64,000 nt of DNA from Pelosinus fermentans JBW45 (GCF_000271665.2 NZ_CP010978.1:900501-964500); one strand, 5' to 3'; counted from the first letter of the stretch, positions 1 through 9,181 are shown. Numbers and translations are program-made. The notes: generated by a model from the letters alone, not told the origin.

Positions 1-267
1 TCCGAAGCATATATGGAACTAAAAGCAGGCGGTGTAGACGCAGTAGTGAATGATTTGCCAGTGAATGAATACTACTTAACGAAAAGCGGCGAGAAAAATG
101 CCAAAATTGTTGGCGATATCGTGAATGCCGAGGAATATGGCATGGCTGTAACTAAGAAAAACACGGAGCTAGTGGAAAAAGTAAATAAGGCAATCGATGA
201 ATTAAAGAAAAACGGCGAATATGAAAAAATTTATGTGAAATGGTTTGGTAAAAAACCACAACTATAA
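1..267 (+). CDS. Amino-acid ABC transporter substrate-binding protein, C-terminal part
   Basis: The gene enters from the left edge, in frame from base 1, and stops with TAA at 265-267; 88 residues remain. The text matches the last lobe of periplasmic amino-acid binding proteins of the glutamine/histidine type (SBP family 3): a GGVDAVVNDLPVNEYYL stretch followed by the usual ending with repeated Lys/Glu helices and a WFGK motif near the C-terminus. Such proteins deliver an amino acid to a membrane permease and ATPase, and those two genes follow at 1277-2648. A strong hairpin terminator follows directly. The ligand cannot be told from this fragment. Confidence 0.88.
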   Translation, partial: SEAYMELKAGGVDAVVNDLPVNEYYLTKSGEKNAKIVGDIVNAEEYGMAVTKKNTELVEKVNKAIDELKKNGEYEKIYVKWFGKKPQL

Positions 268-273
268 AAAAAT

Positions 274-317
274 GTAGAGGCTGCCTCAAGGGTTTATTGA
301 GGCAGCCTCTACTTTTT
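274..317. terminator. Rho-independent terminator after the binding-protein gene
   Basis: A perfect 16-bp stem (GTAGAGGCTGCCTCAA and its complement) closes a 7-base loop and is followed by five T. It sits between two convergent genes, and the A-run on its left flank lets it serve the minus strand as well. It ends the binding-protein transcript before the permease gene. Confidence 0.9.
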
Positions 318-338
318 CCTTACCATACGAGAGGAAAC

Positions 339-923
339 TTATATCCCGAACATAATTTCCGAATCACCTTCATCATTTTCCTTGTTAATGCCTCCTATAT
401 TAAAGCGATAGGATAAGCCCCAATAAAAACCATCACATTTTTTATCGTTAAACTTTGAAATCCGGTAAGTAAAATTGGTTTTTAAATCATCGGTTAGCTT
501 ATAATTTAATCCCACTTGTGATTCGCGGAAATGACTGCCAATGATCTGGGAAGCATAGTAATCCCAGTCTTCATTGAGAATGCCGCCAGTTGCTCCTCCC
601 CAAAAAGGCTTGCTATGAGAATCCATCGATACATTGCCGACAATGAATCGAGAGCTAGGACCAAAATTAAATTGGGCATAGGTTTCAGTTGCTTTGTAAC
701 CAGCAGAACGCCAATTACTCTTTTCGAATCCAACTGTCAGTGAATGTGTAATTTTATAATCAAAGTTATAATTACTCCCACTATCATTACTGTTATGAAT
801 CATGAAGTCTACATTAAGATCTCCAATTTCCAAATTTTTAACTGGAGCAGCCAATGCGGTGCCAAGCATTAGATAGGTGCAAAAAAAAGATACCGCAGCT
901 GTTTTTGTTCTTTTTTTCAACAT
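339..923 (-). CDS. Probable outer-membrane beta-barrel protein with signal peptide
   Basis: 194 residues. The N-terminus has basic residues (MLKKRTK), a hydrophobic core and an ALAAP-type cleavage site, so it is exported. The mature part has alternating polar and hydrophobic short strands rich in Tyr, Phe, Gly and Asn (for example THSLTVGFEK, ESQVGLNYKL, YWGLSYRFNIGG), which is what small outer-membrane barrels look like. No catalytic motif is visible. The start has a strong Shine-Dalgarno (TTTAGGAGG, 8 bases upstream). It lies between the binding-protein gene and the permease gene of one transporter, on the opposite strand. I do not recognise a named family; the barrel call is from pattern only. 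Confidence 0.6.
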   Translation of the reverse strand: MLKKRTKTAAVSFFCTYLMLGTALAAPVKNLEIGDLNVDFMIHNSNDSGSNYNFDYKITHSLTVGFEKSNWRSAGYKATETYAQFNFGPSSRFIVGNVSMDSHSKPFWGGATGGILNEDWDYYASQIIGSHFRESQVGLNYKLTDDLKTNFTYRISKFNDKKCDGFYWGLSYRFNIGGINKENDEGDSEIMFGI

Positions 924-1044
924 GAAAAGATCCCTCCTAAAGATTTTAATGAACTTTCAATTACATCAATTATCGCTGCTCAACTTTGTTTTTTGCTTTG
1001 AAAATAAAAAAGGCTGCTTCGAGGCAGATTCTTTGGAGATCATA

Positions 1045-1130
1045 AATAAAACCCTTTGTGTCCTTTGCGTCTTTGTGGTTCAATCCGTTTTATATGTTTT
1101 AAAGGGCGCACAGCGTTTTTCTTATGCTGA
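1045..1130 (+). repeat. Dispersed repeat copy 1: right arm and tail only (ACAAAGG subfamily)
   Basis: A single arm (CCTTTGTGTCCTTTGCG, then TCTTTGTGGTTCAATC) followed by the tail GTTTTATATGTTTTAAAGGG and a short GC/T-rich stretch. The same arm plus tail recurs near 3027, 32717, 34021 and 38554. The left arm is missing here. The rest of the 924-1191 gap holds nothing else I recognise. Confidence 0.8.
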
Positions 1131-1191
1131 GACAGGACGGACCCTTAAAAGAATCTCATATTCTAAAGGATATATAGCATTTCAAATAGGA

Positions 1192-1220
1192 TTGACAGCA
1201 TTGTCCTGTGTGTTTATAAT
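1192..1220 (+). promoter_or_regulatory. Perfect consensus sigma-A promoter of the permease-ATPase pair
   Basis: TTGACA at 1192-1197 and TATAAT at 1215-1220 with exactly 17 bases between them. Transcription would start near 1227, about 50 bases before the permease start. This gives the permease and ATPase their own transcript, separate from the terminated binding-protein gene. Confidence 0.8.
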
Positions 1221-1276
1221 CATAGTGTTGCGTTATTATACATGCATACATATTTTTTGAATTAAGGGTGAAGACT

Positions 1277-1942
1277 ATGAACTTTGATTTTGATTTAATT
1301 GTGCGTTCCTTTCCCCTTTTACTAGTCGGTGCAGGGGTAACGGTGCAAATTACAGCATTTAGTGTGAGTCTGGGTTTGCTAATTGGAATGTTTGTTGGAA
1401 TCGCACGTTTATCCAATACTTGGATTATTAAAGCATTAGCTGCAGTGTATGTGGATTTTATTCGCGGCACACCGTTGTTAGTGCAAATTTTTCTTATTTA
1501 TTTTGCACTTCCCATTATTGTAGGGCAGCGGATTGATCCTTTTATTGCTGCGATTACCGCTTGCAGTATTAACAGCGGTGCCTATGTTGCAGAGATTTTC
1601 CGTGGCGGGATTCAATCCATTGACAAAGGGCAGATGGAAGCGGGACGTTCTCTTGGTATGACTTGGGGACAGACGATGCGTCATATTATTTTGCCCCAGG
1701 CTTTCAAACGCATCATCCCACCTCTGGGGAATGAGTTTATTGCAATGATGAAAGATTCTTCTTTGGTATCGGTAATTGGTTTTGAAGAGCTTACGAGAAG
1801 AGGGCAGTTAATTATTGCCCGCACCTACGGGTCTTTTGAAATATGGTTATCTGTAGCATTTATTTATTTGATTATGACCTTCACAATTTCACGTTTGGTA
1901 GATTATTTGGAGCGGAGGTACAAAATCGATGATAAACATTAA
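1277..1942 (+). CDS. Amino-acid ABC transporter permease (HisM/GlnP type)
   Basis: 221 residues from ATG 1277, chosen because AGGGTG lies 7 bases upstream; an in-frame GTG at 1268 would add three residues but overlaps that site. This is a polar amino-acid permease of the His/Glu/Gln/Arg/opine family: several membrane helices, the signature [13 protein letters not shown], and the cytoplasmic EAA loop ([22 protein letters not shown]) that docks on the ATPase. It forms the membrane channel for the protein encoded at 1-267. Its end overlaps the ATPase gene by 14 bases, so the two are translationally coupled. Confidence 0.93.
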   Translation: MNFDFDLIVRSFPLLLVGAGVTVQITAFSVSLGLLIGMFVGIARLSNTWIIKALAAVYVDFIRGTPLLVQIFLIYFALPIIVGQRIDPFIAAITACSINSGAYVAEIFRGGIQSIDKGQMEAGRSLGMTWGQTMRHIILPQAFKRIIPPLGNEFIAMMKDSSLVSVIGFEELTRRGQLIIARTYGSFEIWLSVAFIYLIMTFTISRLVDYLERRYKIDDKH

Positions 1943-2648
1943 AAATGTTCATAAACATTTTGGTAAACTCCATGTCTTAAAAGGGATTAATGCTGATATA
2001 GCTGAGAAAGAAGTTGTCGTTGTCATTGGACCAAGTGGTTCGGGTAAGAGTACATTACTCCGCTGCATTAATTATTTAGAGGAGCCAACAGAGGGCGAAA
2101 TTATAGTGGATGGCATTCCTCTTACGAATGAAGCCAATATTAATAAAGTGCGGGAAGAAGTAGGGATGGTTTTTCAGCGCTTTAATTTGTTTCCTCATAA
2201 ATCAGTATTAGAAAATATCATCCTGGCGCCTATGACTGTGCGAAAAACACCGAAGTCTGAGGCGGTAAAAATAGCCCAGGATTTACTTGTAAAGGTTGGG
2301 CTGGCCGATAAGGAACATGCCTATCCAGAGCAACTGTCAGGTGGACAGCAGCAGCGAGTGGCGATTGCCAGAGCATTGGCTATGAAACCGAAAATCATGC
2401 TGTTTGATGAGCCCACTTCCGCCCTTGATCCGGAAATGGTCAAAGAAGTGCTGGATGTTATGAAATCCTTAGCTCATGAGGGGATGACAATGGCGATTGT
2501 TACTCATGAAATGGGTTTTGCCCGGGAAGTTGGAGATCGGGTTCTTTTCATGGATGAAGGACGTCTTGTAGAAGAAGGCACGCCAGAAGAGATTTTCTCT
2601 CATGCGAAAGAAGATCGAACTAAATCTTTTTTATCTAAGATATTGTAA
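1929..2648 (+). CDS. Amino-acid ABC transporter ATP-binding protein (GlnQ type)
   Basis: 239 residues. Walker A is GPSGSGKST (about residues 34-42), the Q-loop lies in [17 protein letters not shown], the signature is LSGGQQQR, Walker B is [13 protein letters not shown] and the switch histidine is in VTHEMGFA. The wording MVFQ-FNLFPH and SALDPEMV is typical for polar amino-acid importers. It hydrolyses ATP on the cytoplasmic face to drive import through the permease just upstream. Start ATG 1929 has GGAGG 10 bases upstream inside the permease gene. Confidence 0.95.
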   Translation: MINIKNVHKHFGKLHVLKGINADIAEKEVVVVIGPSGSGKSTLLRCINYLEEPTEGEIIVDGIPLTNEANINKVREEVGMVFQRFNLFPHKSVLENIILAPMTVRKTPKSEAVKIAQDLLVKVGLADKEHAYPEQLSGGQQQRVAIARALAMKPKIMLFDEPTSALDPEMVKEVLDVMKSLAHEGMTMAIVTHEMGFAREVGDRVLFMDEGRLVEEGTPEEIFSHAKEDRTKSFLSKIL

Positions 2649-2687
2649 GAAAAAGGATGATTTCTTATAAATTCCAGCCTGTGCGAT

Positions 2688-2716
2688 TTGACACACATAT
2701 CCAGGAATGTTATACT
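2688..2716 (+). promoter_or_regulatory. Sigma-A promoter of the cold shock gene
   Basis: TTGACA at 2688-2693, 17-base spacer, TATACT at 2711-2716. Predicted start near 2723 gives a leader of about 53 bases, shorter than the long temperature-sensing leader of E. coli cspA. Confidence 0.8.
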
Positions 2717-2775
2717 TTAGATAGTGGTCACGTGGTTGGCCTCAGTTTATTGTTTATTTTAGGAGGAGTTTCATA

Positions 2776-2973
2776 ATGATTGGTAAAGTAAAATGGTTTA
2801 GTTCTGAAAAAGGCTATGGTTTCCTTGAAAGAGAAGATGGTGGCGATGTATTCGTACATTTCTCAGCAATTCAAGATCAAGGCTTCAAAACTTTAACTGA
2901 AGGTCAACAAGTTGAGTTTGATATTGTTGATGGCGCACGTGGACCGCAAGCAGCTAACGTTGCTAAAGCTTAA
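2776..2973 (+). CDS. Cold shock protein (CspA/CspB family)
   Basis: 65 residues, the normal length of a single cold shock domain. Both RNA-binding motifs are present: KGYGFLER (RNP1-like, about residues 12-19) and DVFVHFSAI (RNP2, about 24-32). The protein binds single-stranded RNA and DNA and melts secondary structure. TAGGAGGAG lies 7 bases before the ATG. The gene is monocistronic, with its own promoter at 2688 and a terminator directly after it. Confidence 0.96.
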   Translation: MIGKVKWFSSEKGYGFLEREDGGDVFVHFSAIQDQGFKTLTEGQQVEFDIVDGARGPQAANVAKA

Positions 2974-2991
2974 TAGATTTTGAGCAAATAT

Positions 2992-3018
2992 ACCCGGCTA
3001 TTATAGCCGGGTTTTTTT
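2992..3018 (+). terminator. Terminator of the cold shock gene
   Basis: Perfect 9-bp stem ACCCGGCTA/TAGCCGGGT with a 3-base loop, followed by a run of T. Confidence 0.92.
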
Positions 3019-3026
3019 GATTATAT

Positions 3027-3107
3027 AAACCCTTTGTGTACTTTGCGCCTTTGTGGTTCAATTCGTTTTAAATGTTTTAGAGGACGTGTCAGCATTCTCT
3101 TATTACT
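3027..3107 (+). repeat. Dispersed repeat copy 2: right arm and tail only
   Basis: AACCCTTTGTGTACTTTGCG with CCTTTGTGGTTCAATTCG, then the tail TTTTAAATGTTTTAGAGGAC and GTGTCAGCATTCTC. It has the same orientation and the same arm-then-tail order as copy 1. Confidence 0.8.
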
Positions 3108-3205
3108 AGCATATATAATTATCGAAATAGTTAAAATTTATAAAGGACTTTAGTATCTCTATGGAGAATCATACTTAGTAAGACACTGAAAGGAGATGGG
3201 CGATT

Positions 3206-3736
3206 ATGGCAATCATCGTACGAGGCAAAAATATTGAGATTACACCAGCATTAAAGGAGTATGTAGTAAAACGTGCTAGTAAGATTACGAAATACTTCGA
3301 TACTCTAGGAGAGATTACAGCTATTTTGGCTGTAGAAAAAGGTCGCCATATTATTGAATTGACTGTGCCGGTTAATGGTATGATTCTCAGAGGCGAGGAA
3401 GCCACTGCTGATATGTATACTTCCATTGATCTAGTTGTAGACAAAATTGAAAAACAAATTGAAAAATATAAAACTAAAATTTCTCGCCGCATGAAAGTTG
3501 GTGCCTTTAAAGGGGAATTAGTTGCTGCTACTGCCGCTCCAGAGGTAGAAGAACTCCATGTTGTGAAGACCAAGCGATTTGCTGTTAAACCGATGGATAT
3601 TGAAGAGGCTATCTTGCAAATGAATCTTGTGAATCATGATTTTTATGTATTTAGCAATTCAGAAACAGAAGAGGTCAATGTAGTATATCGCCGTAAAGAT
3701 GGAAGATATGGTTTGATTGAACCTGATTTTAACTAA
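3206..3736 (+). CDS. hpf: Ribosome hibernation promoting factor, long form
   Basis: 176 residues, the length of long HPF. Residues 1-100 form the S30AE/YfiA domain that sits in the decoding centre of the 30S subunit; residues about 120-176 (AVKPMDIEEAILQM to RRKDGRYGLIEP) are the C-terminal dimerisation domain that pairs two 70S ribosomes into 100S particles. It silences ribosomes in stationary phase. AAAGGAG lies upstream of ATG 3206. It precedes secA and prfB as in many Firmicutes, with one small opposite-strand gene between. Confidence 0.96.
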   Translation: MAIIVRGKNIEITPALKEYVVKRASKITKYFDTLGEITAILAVEKGRHIIELTVPVNGMILRGEEATADMYTSIDLVVDKIEKQIEKYKTKISRRMKVGAFKGELVAATAAPEVEELHVVKTKRFAVKPMDIEEAILQMNLVNHDFYVFSNSETEEVNVVYRRKDGRYGLIEPDFN

Positions 3737-3741
3737 ATAGA

Positions 3742-3793
3742 CAAAAAAGCCGTCCTCCATGAACGATCGCGTTTCATGGGGGACGGCTTTTTG
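3742..3793. terminator. Bidirectional terminator after hpf
   Basis: Long stem AAAAAGCCGTCCTCCATGAA with its near-perfect complement, loop CGATCGCG, ending in T5. An A-run on the left makes it usable for the convergent minus-strand gene that ends at 3828. Confidence 0.9.
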
Positions 3794-3827
3794 CACGTAG
3801 ATGAAAGTACTGACAATTCCGAGAGGC

Positions 3828-4046
3828 TTATTTTTGATTGGATAAAAGTTCTAGACGGCGATTGGATACAAGCTGGCTCAGGCTTGTGGTATCAAGGTCT
3901 CTGGCCTTATGTGCAAATTCTTCTCGGGTAAAAATTTTTTTCTCAATGAGTAAATCAATTAACACTGTGATTGCCAAGGTATTCTTATAATCTGTATCTT
4001 TTAAATCCGCAATTTGTCCAATGAGATGAATCGAGTTTAGCTGCAA
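3828..4046 (-). CDS. Small conserved-looking protein of unknown function
   Basis: 72 residues, mostly predicted helix, with many charged residues and no Cys, signal peptide or membrane segment. The start is TTG at 4046, supported by AAGGAGG 7 bases upstream, one of the best ribosome binding sites in the window; this is why I accept so small a gene. The order LIDLLIEKKIFTREEFAHKA resembles the helical N-terminal stretch seen in many small Firmicute proteins, but I cannot name a family. It is convergent with hpf and shares its terminator. Confidence 0.65.
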   Translation of the reverse strand: MQLNSIHLIGQIADLKDTDYKNTLAITVLIDLLIEKKIFTREEFAHKARDLDTTSLSQLVSNRRLELLSNQK

Positions 4047-4154
4047 GCTAATTCCTCCTTAAAATAAAAAATGAGTCTATATTCTCAGGTATTCCCATTT
4101 TATGAATACTTTATACCTATAATATATTTTTGTGAGAGAGCTGGAAAGAATGAT

Positions 4155-4285
4155 TGAACCGCAGAGACGCAGAGAGCGCTGAGGGGTATTTTCTTATTCT
4201 ATTAATTATCTTTTCTCTGTGTTCTCTGCGCCTCTGTGGTTCGATTGCTTTGTTTTTAAAGGACGTGCATTTGCTCTGTGTCATA
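4155..4285 (+). repeat. Dispersed repeat copy 3: complete inverted repeat with tail
   Basis: Left arm TGAACCGCAGAGACGCAGAG, about 30 bases of AT-rich loop, right arm TTCTCTGCGCCTCTGTGGTT, then the tail (CGATTGCTTTGTTTTTAAAG, GACGTGCATTTG). This is a GCAGAG-subfamily copy. It fills most of the 386-base gap before secA; the rest holds the secA promoter. Confidence 0.85.
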
Positions 4286-4328
4286 TACGTTTATTGCTTA
4301 CTGTGAGGTCAAGTAATCTTTATTTACT

Positions 4329-4357
4329 TTGACTTATGCATTATCTTTTGATAAAAT
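4329..4357 (+). promoter_or_regulatory. Sigma-A promoter of secA
   Basis: TTGACT at 4329-4334, 17-base spacer, TAAAAT at 4352-4357. Predicted start near 4364, about 70 bases before the TTG start codon. Confidence 0.7.
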
Positions 4358-4432
4358 TTAGAATTAGGCATATACTGTAAACTAAGAGAAGTTTTTTCAT
4401 GGATGTGCTAACTTTTAAGGAGTTGATACCAG

Positions 4433-6952
4433 TTGTTTAAGTTTCTAAAAAATCTCTTTGGCGATGATAATGAAAAAGAAATAAAACGTATGATGGAATA
4501 TGTAGAAGAAGTGAATACATTTGAGCCTGCCATGCATAAATTAAGCGATATTTCACTGGCTGCTAAGACCGGTGAGTTTAGACGTCGCTTAGAAAACGGC
4601 GAGACATTGGATGATATTTTGCCAGAGGCCTTTGCTGTTGTGCGGGAAGCCTCTCGCCGTGTATTGGGTATGAGGCATTTTGATGTTCAGCTGCTAGGCG
4701 GTATTACGCTGCATGAAGGTAATATTGCTGAGATGCGTACAGGGGAAGGTAAAACACTCGTAGGTACTCTAGCTACATATCTGAACGCTCTGACTGGTAA
4801 AGGTGTCCACGTTGTTACCGTTAATGACTATTTAGCAAAACGTGATAGTGAGTGGATGGGCAAAGTATATCGCTTTTTAGGTTTAACAGTGGGACTCATC
4901 GTACATGGCCTGGATTTCGTTGATCGTAAACAAGCGTATCATGCGGATATTACTTATGGTACGAATAATGAATTTGGTTTTGACTATCTGCGGGATAATA
5001 TGGTTATTTATGCAGAGCAAATGGTACAGCGTCCATTAAATTACGCTATTGTGGATGAAGTGGATAGTATTCTAATTGATGAAGCACGTACACCTCTCAT
5101 TATTTCCGGACCAGGGGAAAAATCAACCGAGTTATATCATGTCTTAGCAAGAATTACCCCGAAACTAAAAGAAGGTGAAGATTATACGGTCGATGAAAAG
5201 ACCCGTACCGTAGCACCAACGGAAAGTGGTATCGCCAAAGCAGAAAAACTGCTTGGAATTACCAATTTGTATGACCATGCCAATATCGAGATGTCTCACC
5301 ATTTTAATCAGGCCCTGAAAGCTAAGGGATTAATGAAACGGGATCGGGATTATGTGGTAAAAGACGGAGAAGTCGTCATTGTAGATGAATTTACGGGTCG
5401 CTTAATGTTCGGTCGCCGCTACTCTGATGGTCTGCATCAGTCCATTGAGGCAAAAGAAGGAGTAAAGGTAGAACGGGAAAGCCAAACCTTAGCGTCCATT
5501 ACCTTCCAAAATTATTTCCGTATGTATAACAAATTGTCTGGTATGACAGGTACTGCCAAAACGGAAGAGGCAGAGTTCCGGAAAATTTATAAACTGGACG
5601 TTATTACGATTCCGACTAATAAAGAAGTAAGCCGTACGGATCTGCCGGATGTAATTTATAAAACTACCGGGGCAAAATATAGAGCCGTAGTCAATTCCAT
5701 TGTAGAACGTCATGCAAAAGGACAGCCGGTACTCGTAGGTACGACTTCCATTGTGCAGTCAGAACATTTGAGCGATATGCTAAAAAAGAAAGACGTGCCT
5801 CATAATGTACTAAATGCCAAGTATCATGAAATGGAAGCCCAAATTATAGCCCAAGCCGGACAGCCGGGAGCCGTGACCATTGCTACGAATATGGCAGGTC
5901 GTGGTACGGATATCGTGTTAGGTGAAGGTGTGGCTGATATGGGCGGACTTCATATTATTGGTACAGAACGGCATGAAAGCCGTCGTATCGATAATCAGTT
6001 GCGTGGTCGTGCCGGTCGTCAAGGGGATCCTGGATCTTCTCACTTCTTCTTATCCTTGGAAGATGATTTAATGCGTTTATTTGGCTCTGATAATATTGCG
6101 ACAATCATGGATAAATTGGGCATGGAAGAAGATGAGCCCATTGAACATAGCTTAATTACACGCTCCATTGAACAGGCTCAGAAGAAAGTCGAAGGCCGTA
6201 ATTTTGACATGCGTAAACATGTATTAGAATATGATGATGTAATGAACCAGCAGCGGGAAGTCATCTATGGACAGCGTCGCCAGATTCTGACAGGCGAAGA
6301 TATGAAAGAAAACATTTTCCATATGATTGAGAAACTTATCAATCGCGGTATGGAACTGTTTGCTGACGAAAAATTATATCCAGAAGATTGGAATACCCAA
6401 GGTTTGGTTGAATACTGTGAAGATATTTTTGCCCCAGAGGGTCAGTTAAAGGCAGAGGAACTTGGCAATTTAAGTCGTACAGAGCTGCAGGAAGAATTGC
6501 TCAAGGTAGCAACGGATTCCTATAATGCTCGTGAAGCCTTATTTGGTTCTGATAATATGCGGGAGATGGAAAAGGTTGTTATGCTGAAAGTGGTTGATTC
6601 CAAATGGATGGAACATTTGGATGCCATGGATATGCTAAGAGAAGGCATTAGTCTTCGGTCCTACGGTCAGCGTGATCCATTGATTGAATATAAGATTGAA
6701 GCCTATGACATGTTCCAGCAGCTTATTGATATCATCCAGGAAGATATTGTGAAATATATCTATCGGGTCAACATTGTTGCTCCTCCTGAAGATCGCTTGC
6801 AGCAGGCACATGCAACTCATGGAGAAGAAGAAGAGGCGAAAGAACAAAAAGCGCAGCAGCCAATCGTCAATGCAGAACAAATTGGCCGTAATGACTTATG
6901 CCCATGTGGTTCAGGTCAGAAATACAAAAAATGCTGCGGAGCTGCAAAGTAA
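4433..6952 (+). CDS. secA: Preprotein translocase ATPase SecA
   Basis: 839 residues, normal for a Firmicute SecA. Walker A GEGKT is at about residues 104-108, the DEAD-type box is in [16 protein letters not shown], and helicase motifs [10 protein letters not shown] and [11 protein letters not shown] lie in the second motor domain. The C-terminus carries the zinc-binding SEC-C motif ([13 protein letters not shown]) that contacts SecB or ribosomes. SecA pushes unfolded preproteins through SecYEG. The start is TTG 4433, with AAGGAG 10 bases upstream. Neighbours hpf and prfB match the common Firmicute order. Confidence 0.98.
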   Translation: MFKFLKNLFGDDNEKEIKRMMEYVEEVNTFEPAMHKLSDISLAAKTGEFRRRLENGETLDDILPEAFAVVREASRRVLGMRHFDVQLLGGITLHEGNIAEMRTGEGKTLVGTLATYLNALTGKGVHVVTVNDYLAKRDSEWMGKVYRFLGLTVGLIVHGLDFVDRKQAYHADITYGTNNEFGFDYLRDNMVIYAEQMVQRPLNYAIVDEVDSILIDEARTPLIISGPGEKSTELYHVLARITPKLKEGEDYTVDEKTRTVAPTESGIAKAEKLLGITNLYDHANIEMSHHFNQALKAKGLMKRDRDYVVKDGEVVIVDEFTGRLMFGRRYSDGLHQSIEAKEGVKVERESQTLASITFQNYFRMYNKLSGMTGTAKTEEAEFRKIYKLDVITIPTNKEVSRTDLPDVIYKTTGAKYRAVVNSIVERHAKGQPVLVGTTSIVQSEHLSDMLKKKDVPHNVLNAKYHEMEAQIIAQAGQPGAVTIATNMAGRGTDIVLGEGVADMGGLHIIGTERHESRRIDNQLRGRAGRQGDPGSSHFFLSLEDDLMRLFGSDNIATIMDKLGMEEDEPIEHSLITRSIEQAQKKVEGRNFDMRKHVLEYDDVMNQQREVIYGQRRQILTGEDMKENIFHMIEKLINRGMELFADEKLYPEDWNTQGLVEYCEDIFAPEGQLKAEELGNLSRTELQEELLKVATDSYNAREALFGSDNMREMEKVVMLKVVDSKWMEHLDAMDMLREGISLRSYGQRDPLIEYKIEAYDMFQQLIDIIQEDIVKYIYRVNIVAPPEDRLQQAHATHGEEEEAKEQKAQQPIVNAEQIGRNDLCPCGSGQKYKKCCGAAK

Positions 6953-6957
6953 GAGAT

Positions 6958-7042
6958 TTGAACCACAAAGGCACAAAGGACACAAAGGTTTAAATAATTT
7001 TTTGTGTTGCGCGTAAGCGCAATTGTGCCTTTGTGGTTAATG
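6958..7042. repeat. Dispersed repeat copy 4: complete inverted repeat without tail
   Basis: Left arm TTGAACCACAAAGGCACAA, a middle with a small hairpin (TTGCGCGTAAGCGCAA), right arm TTGTGCCTTTGTGGTTAA. ACAAAGG subfamily. It lies between secA and prfB and separates two genes often cotranscribed elsewhere. Confidence 0.85.
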
Positions 7043-7076
7043 ATTTTTAAAACTTAATTAATTGGAGTTGATACAG

Positions 7077-8178
7077 TTGTTGTTAGAAGATTTGCGAGTA
7101 CAGATTGCTGCTTTTGAACAGAAATTAGTTGAAGTGAGGGCTTCTCTTTGACGTTGCTGGCAAAGAAGAGCGTATTTCCTTACTAGAAGATACAATGGGG
7201 GGACCAGGCTTTTGGGATGATCCTGATAAAGCGCAAAAAGTAGCCCAGGAGCTAAATGTCTTGAAAGATGGTGTGGCTCAATTTGAGCAGCTATCCACAG
7301 CCTATGAGGATTTAAGTCTGTTATGGCAAATGGGCATGGAAGAAAAGGATGAAAGCATCTATCCGGAAGTCTTGGAAGCCGTTGATAAGATGACTAAGGA
7401 TATTGAACGATTGGAAGTTGCTTTAATGCTGTCAGGGGAGCATGATGGCAGCAATGCCATACTAACACTCCATGCTGGCGCTGGCGGTACGGAGGCTCAG
7501 GATTGGGCTCAAATGCTGCTGCGCATGTATGTGCGCTGGGCAGAGAAGAACGGTTATAAAGTAGAGACCATGGATTTTCTGGCGGGTGATGAAGCTGGAG
7601 TGAAAAGTGCTACGATTTTAGTTTCTGGTTTAAATGCTTATGGCTATTTAAAATCAGAAAAAGGGGTACATCGTCTAGTACGTATTTCTCCATTTGATGC
7701 CAGCGGTCGTCGTCACACTTCCTTTGCTGCTGTAGATGTTATGCCTGAAATTGATGATAATGTAGACATTGATATTAATATGGCTGATGTTCGTGTAGAC
7801 ACCTATCGTGCCAGCGGGGCGGGCGGTCAGCATATCAACAAAACGGATTCCGCCGTACGCATGACACATGTTCCAACCGGTGTTGTAGTGCAGTGTCAGA
7901 CGCAGCGTTCCCAGATCAAGAACCGTGAACAATGTATGAAAATGCTGCGGGCTAAATTATATGAATTAGAACGCCAAAAACAGGAAAATATAAAAAATGA
8001 GCTTGGCGGCGATTATCAGGCCATTGAGTGGGGCAGCCAGATTCGTTCTTATGTATTTCATCCTTATAATATGGTAAAAGATCATCGCACCAATGCGGAA
8101 ACCGGTAATGTCCATGCTGCCATGGATGGAGACCTTGGTCTTTTCATCGAGGCATATTTAAAACAAGGAAAGAAGTAA
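7077..8178 (+). CDS. prfB: Peptide chain release factor 2, with programmed +1 frameshift
   Basis: Read as two segments, 7077-7148 and 7150-8178, giving 366 residues. The first 24 codons start at TTG 7077 (GGAG 9 bases upstream) and end at an in-frame TGA; after a +1 shift the frame runs to 8178. The joined N-terminus matches RF2 proteins (VRASLDVAGKEERISLLE). SPF, which reads UGA and UAA, is at residues 204-206, and GGQ, which triggers peptide release, at 249-251. RF2 ends translation at UGA and UAA and controls its own level through the frameshift. Calling only the long frame from ATG 7195 would lose 39 residues. Confidence 0.97.
7137..7152 (+). promoter_or_regulatory. RF2 autoregulatory frameshift site
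   Basis: The sequence AGGGCTTCTCTTTGAC contains the slippery CTT, the in-frame TGA at 7149-7151, and the following C that weakens termination. The AGGG just upstream acts as the internal Shine-Dalgarno that promotes slippage. The layout is the one known from E. coli prfB. Confidence 0.95.
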
Positions 8179-8189
8179 ATTGGATGACG

Positions 8190-8345
8190 ATTTAACCGCA
8201 GAGAGCGCAGAGAACACTGAGGAGACATGTGAAAGTATGTCATTGCGAACGGTAGTGAAGCAATCTCTCAACTGTATTAGTATTGTCATATTTTAAAGAG
8301 TTTTTTTAACATTTTCTCTGTGTTCTCTGCGTCTCTGCGGTTAAC
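8190..8345. repeat. Dispersed repeat copy 5, with a second repeat nested in its loop
   Basis: Outer arms TTTAACCGCAGAGAGCGCAG and TTCTCTGCGTCTCTGCGGTT. The loop is longer than in other copies because it carries GTCATTGCGAACGG and TAGTGAAGCAATCTCTC (about 8237-8275), a separate repeat also found near 16260 and 24283. Confidence 0.85.
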
Positions 8346-8430
8346 ACACCCCGCCTTACGGCACCCCTCTCAAGAGGGGAATTAGAATGTGTAGTGTTCT
8401 TTTGAACTCAAAAATAAGGAGGCGTATCCT

Positions 8431-9120
8431 GTGACAAAAGGCTTGCGTCTTGTGATAGTGATATTGTTGTTAGCAGTTGCCAGTGAGGTACTGCTGCCAA
8501 TGATATTATCGGATATAGTAGCCAAAGGTATGAGGGGCTTGGTAGGTAGTGAGCAAGTGACGGCTACGTTGACCAAACGCCCAGCTCTTCTCATGTTGGG
8601 CGGTAAATTTGATAATATTACCGTCAATGCCCAGCAGGCAAAAGCAGATAAACTGGTATTTGATGATATGAGTATTGCATTAAAAGATGCGCAGTTAGAT
8701 ATGGGAGCGCTCATTACTCGCCGTTTGGTTGCCTTTCAGTCCGTTGGTGATGTAGAGATTCGGGGCACAGTGACTCAAGATGAACTGGCGCGGTATTTAA
8801 ACCAAACCGTTAAAGGGGTAAAAAATGCCGTAGTGGATATTCAATCTGACAAAATAAAGGCCAGCAGCAGCTTTGCCCTTGGAGGCTTTGCCAATGTGGC
8901 TGTAAGTTTAGAGGGAAAGATTGTGGGTGACGGACAAAAGATCAAATTTGTTACGGACCGATTCTTACTGAATAATCGAATGACTGGTAATTTAGGAGGC
9001 GCTCTTTTAACAGAGATCCCTTTAGTCGATTTGAATAAGTTGCCCTTCCATGTAAATGTCCGTGACATTGTAATGGAAAACGGGAAAGTGATTTTATATC
9101 TAGATAATCGTTCACACTAG
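8431..9120 (+). CDS. DUF2993 (LmeA-like) envelope protein
   Basis: 229 residues from GTG 8431, with AAGGAGG 8 bases upstream. The first 25 residues form one hydrophobic helix (LRLVIVILLLAVASEVLLP), an export signal or membrane anchor. The rest matches the DUF2993 pattern: TLTKRPALLMLGGKFDNITV near the N-terminus, a TQDELARYLN helix and short beta-strands to the end. DUF2993 proteins are thought to bind lipid in the cell envelope; in mycobacteria LmeA supports mannan lipid synthesis. The role in this organism is unknown. It stands alone between two repeat copies. Confidence 0.78.
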   Translation: MTKGLRLVIVILLLAVASEVLLPMILSDIVAKGMRGLVGSEQVTATLTKRPALLMLGGKFDNITVNAQQAKADKLVFDDMSIALKDAQLDMGALITRRLVAFQSVGDVEIRGTVTQDELARYLNQTVKGVKNAVVDIQSDKIKASSSFALGGFANVAVSLEGKIVGDGQKIKFVTDRFLLNNRMTGNLGGALLTEIPLVDLNKLPFHVNVRDIVMENGKVILYLDNRSH

Positions 9121-9181
9121 TACAGCGTCAACTCTAAAACAGCCCGACAATATCACGCCGATTAGGGTTGATGCTGCACGA

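Noticed and set aside
1008-1035. Terminator-like CTGC/GCAG hairpin upstream of the barrel gene
   Set aside because: Stem of only four firm pairs and no gene that it would end.
877-1260. 127-codon plus-strand frame upstream of the permease
   Set aside because: It overlaps the barrel gene's start, runs through repeat copy 1 and the permease promoter, has no ribosome site, and its translation is the typical nonsense of this repeat.
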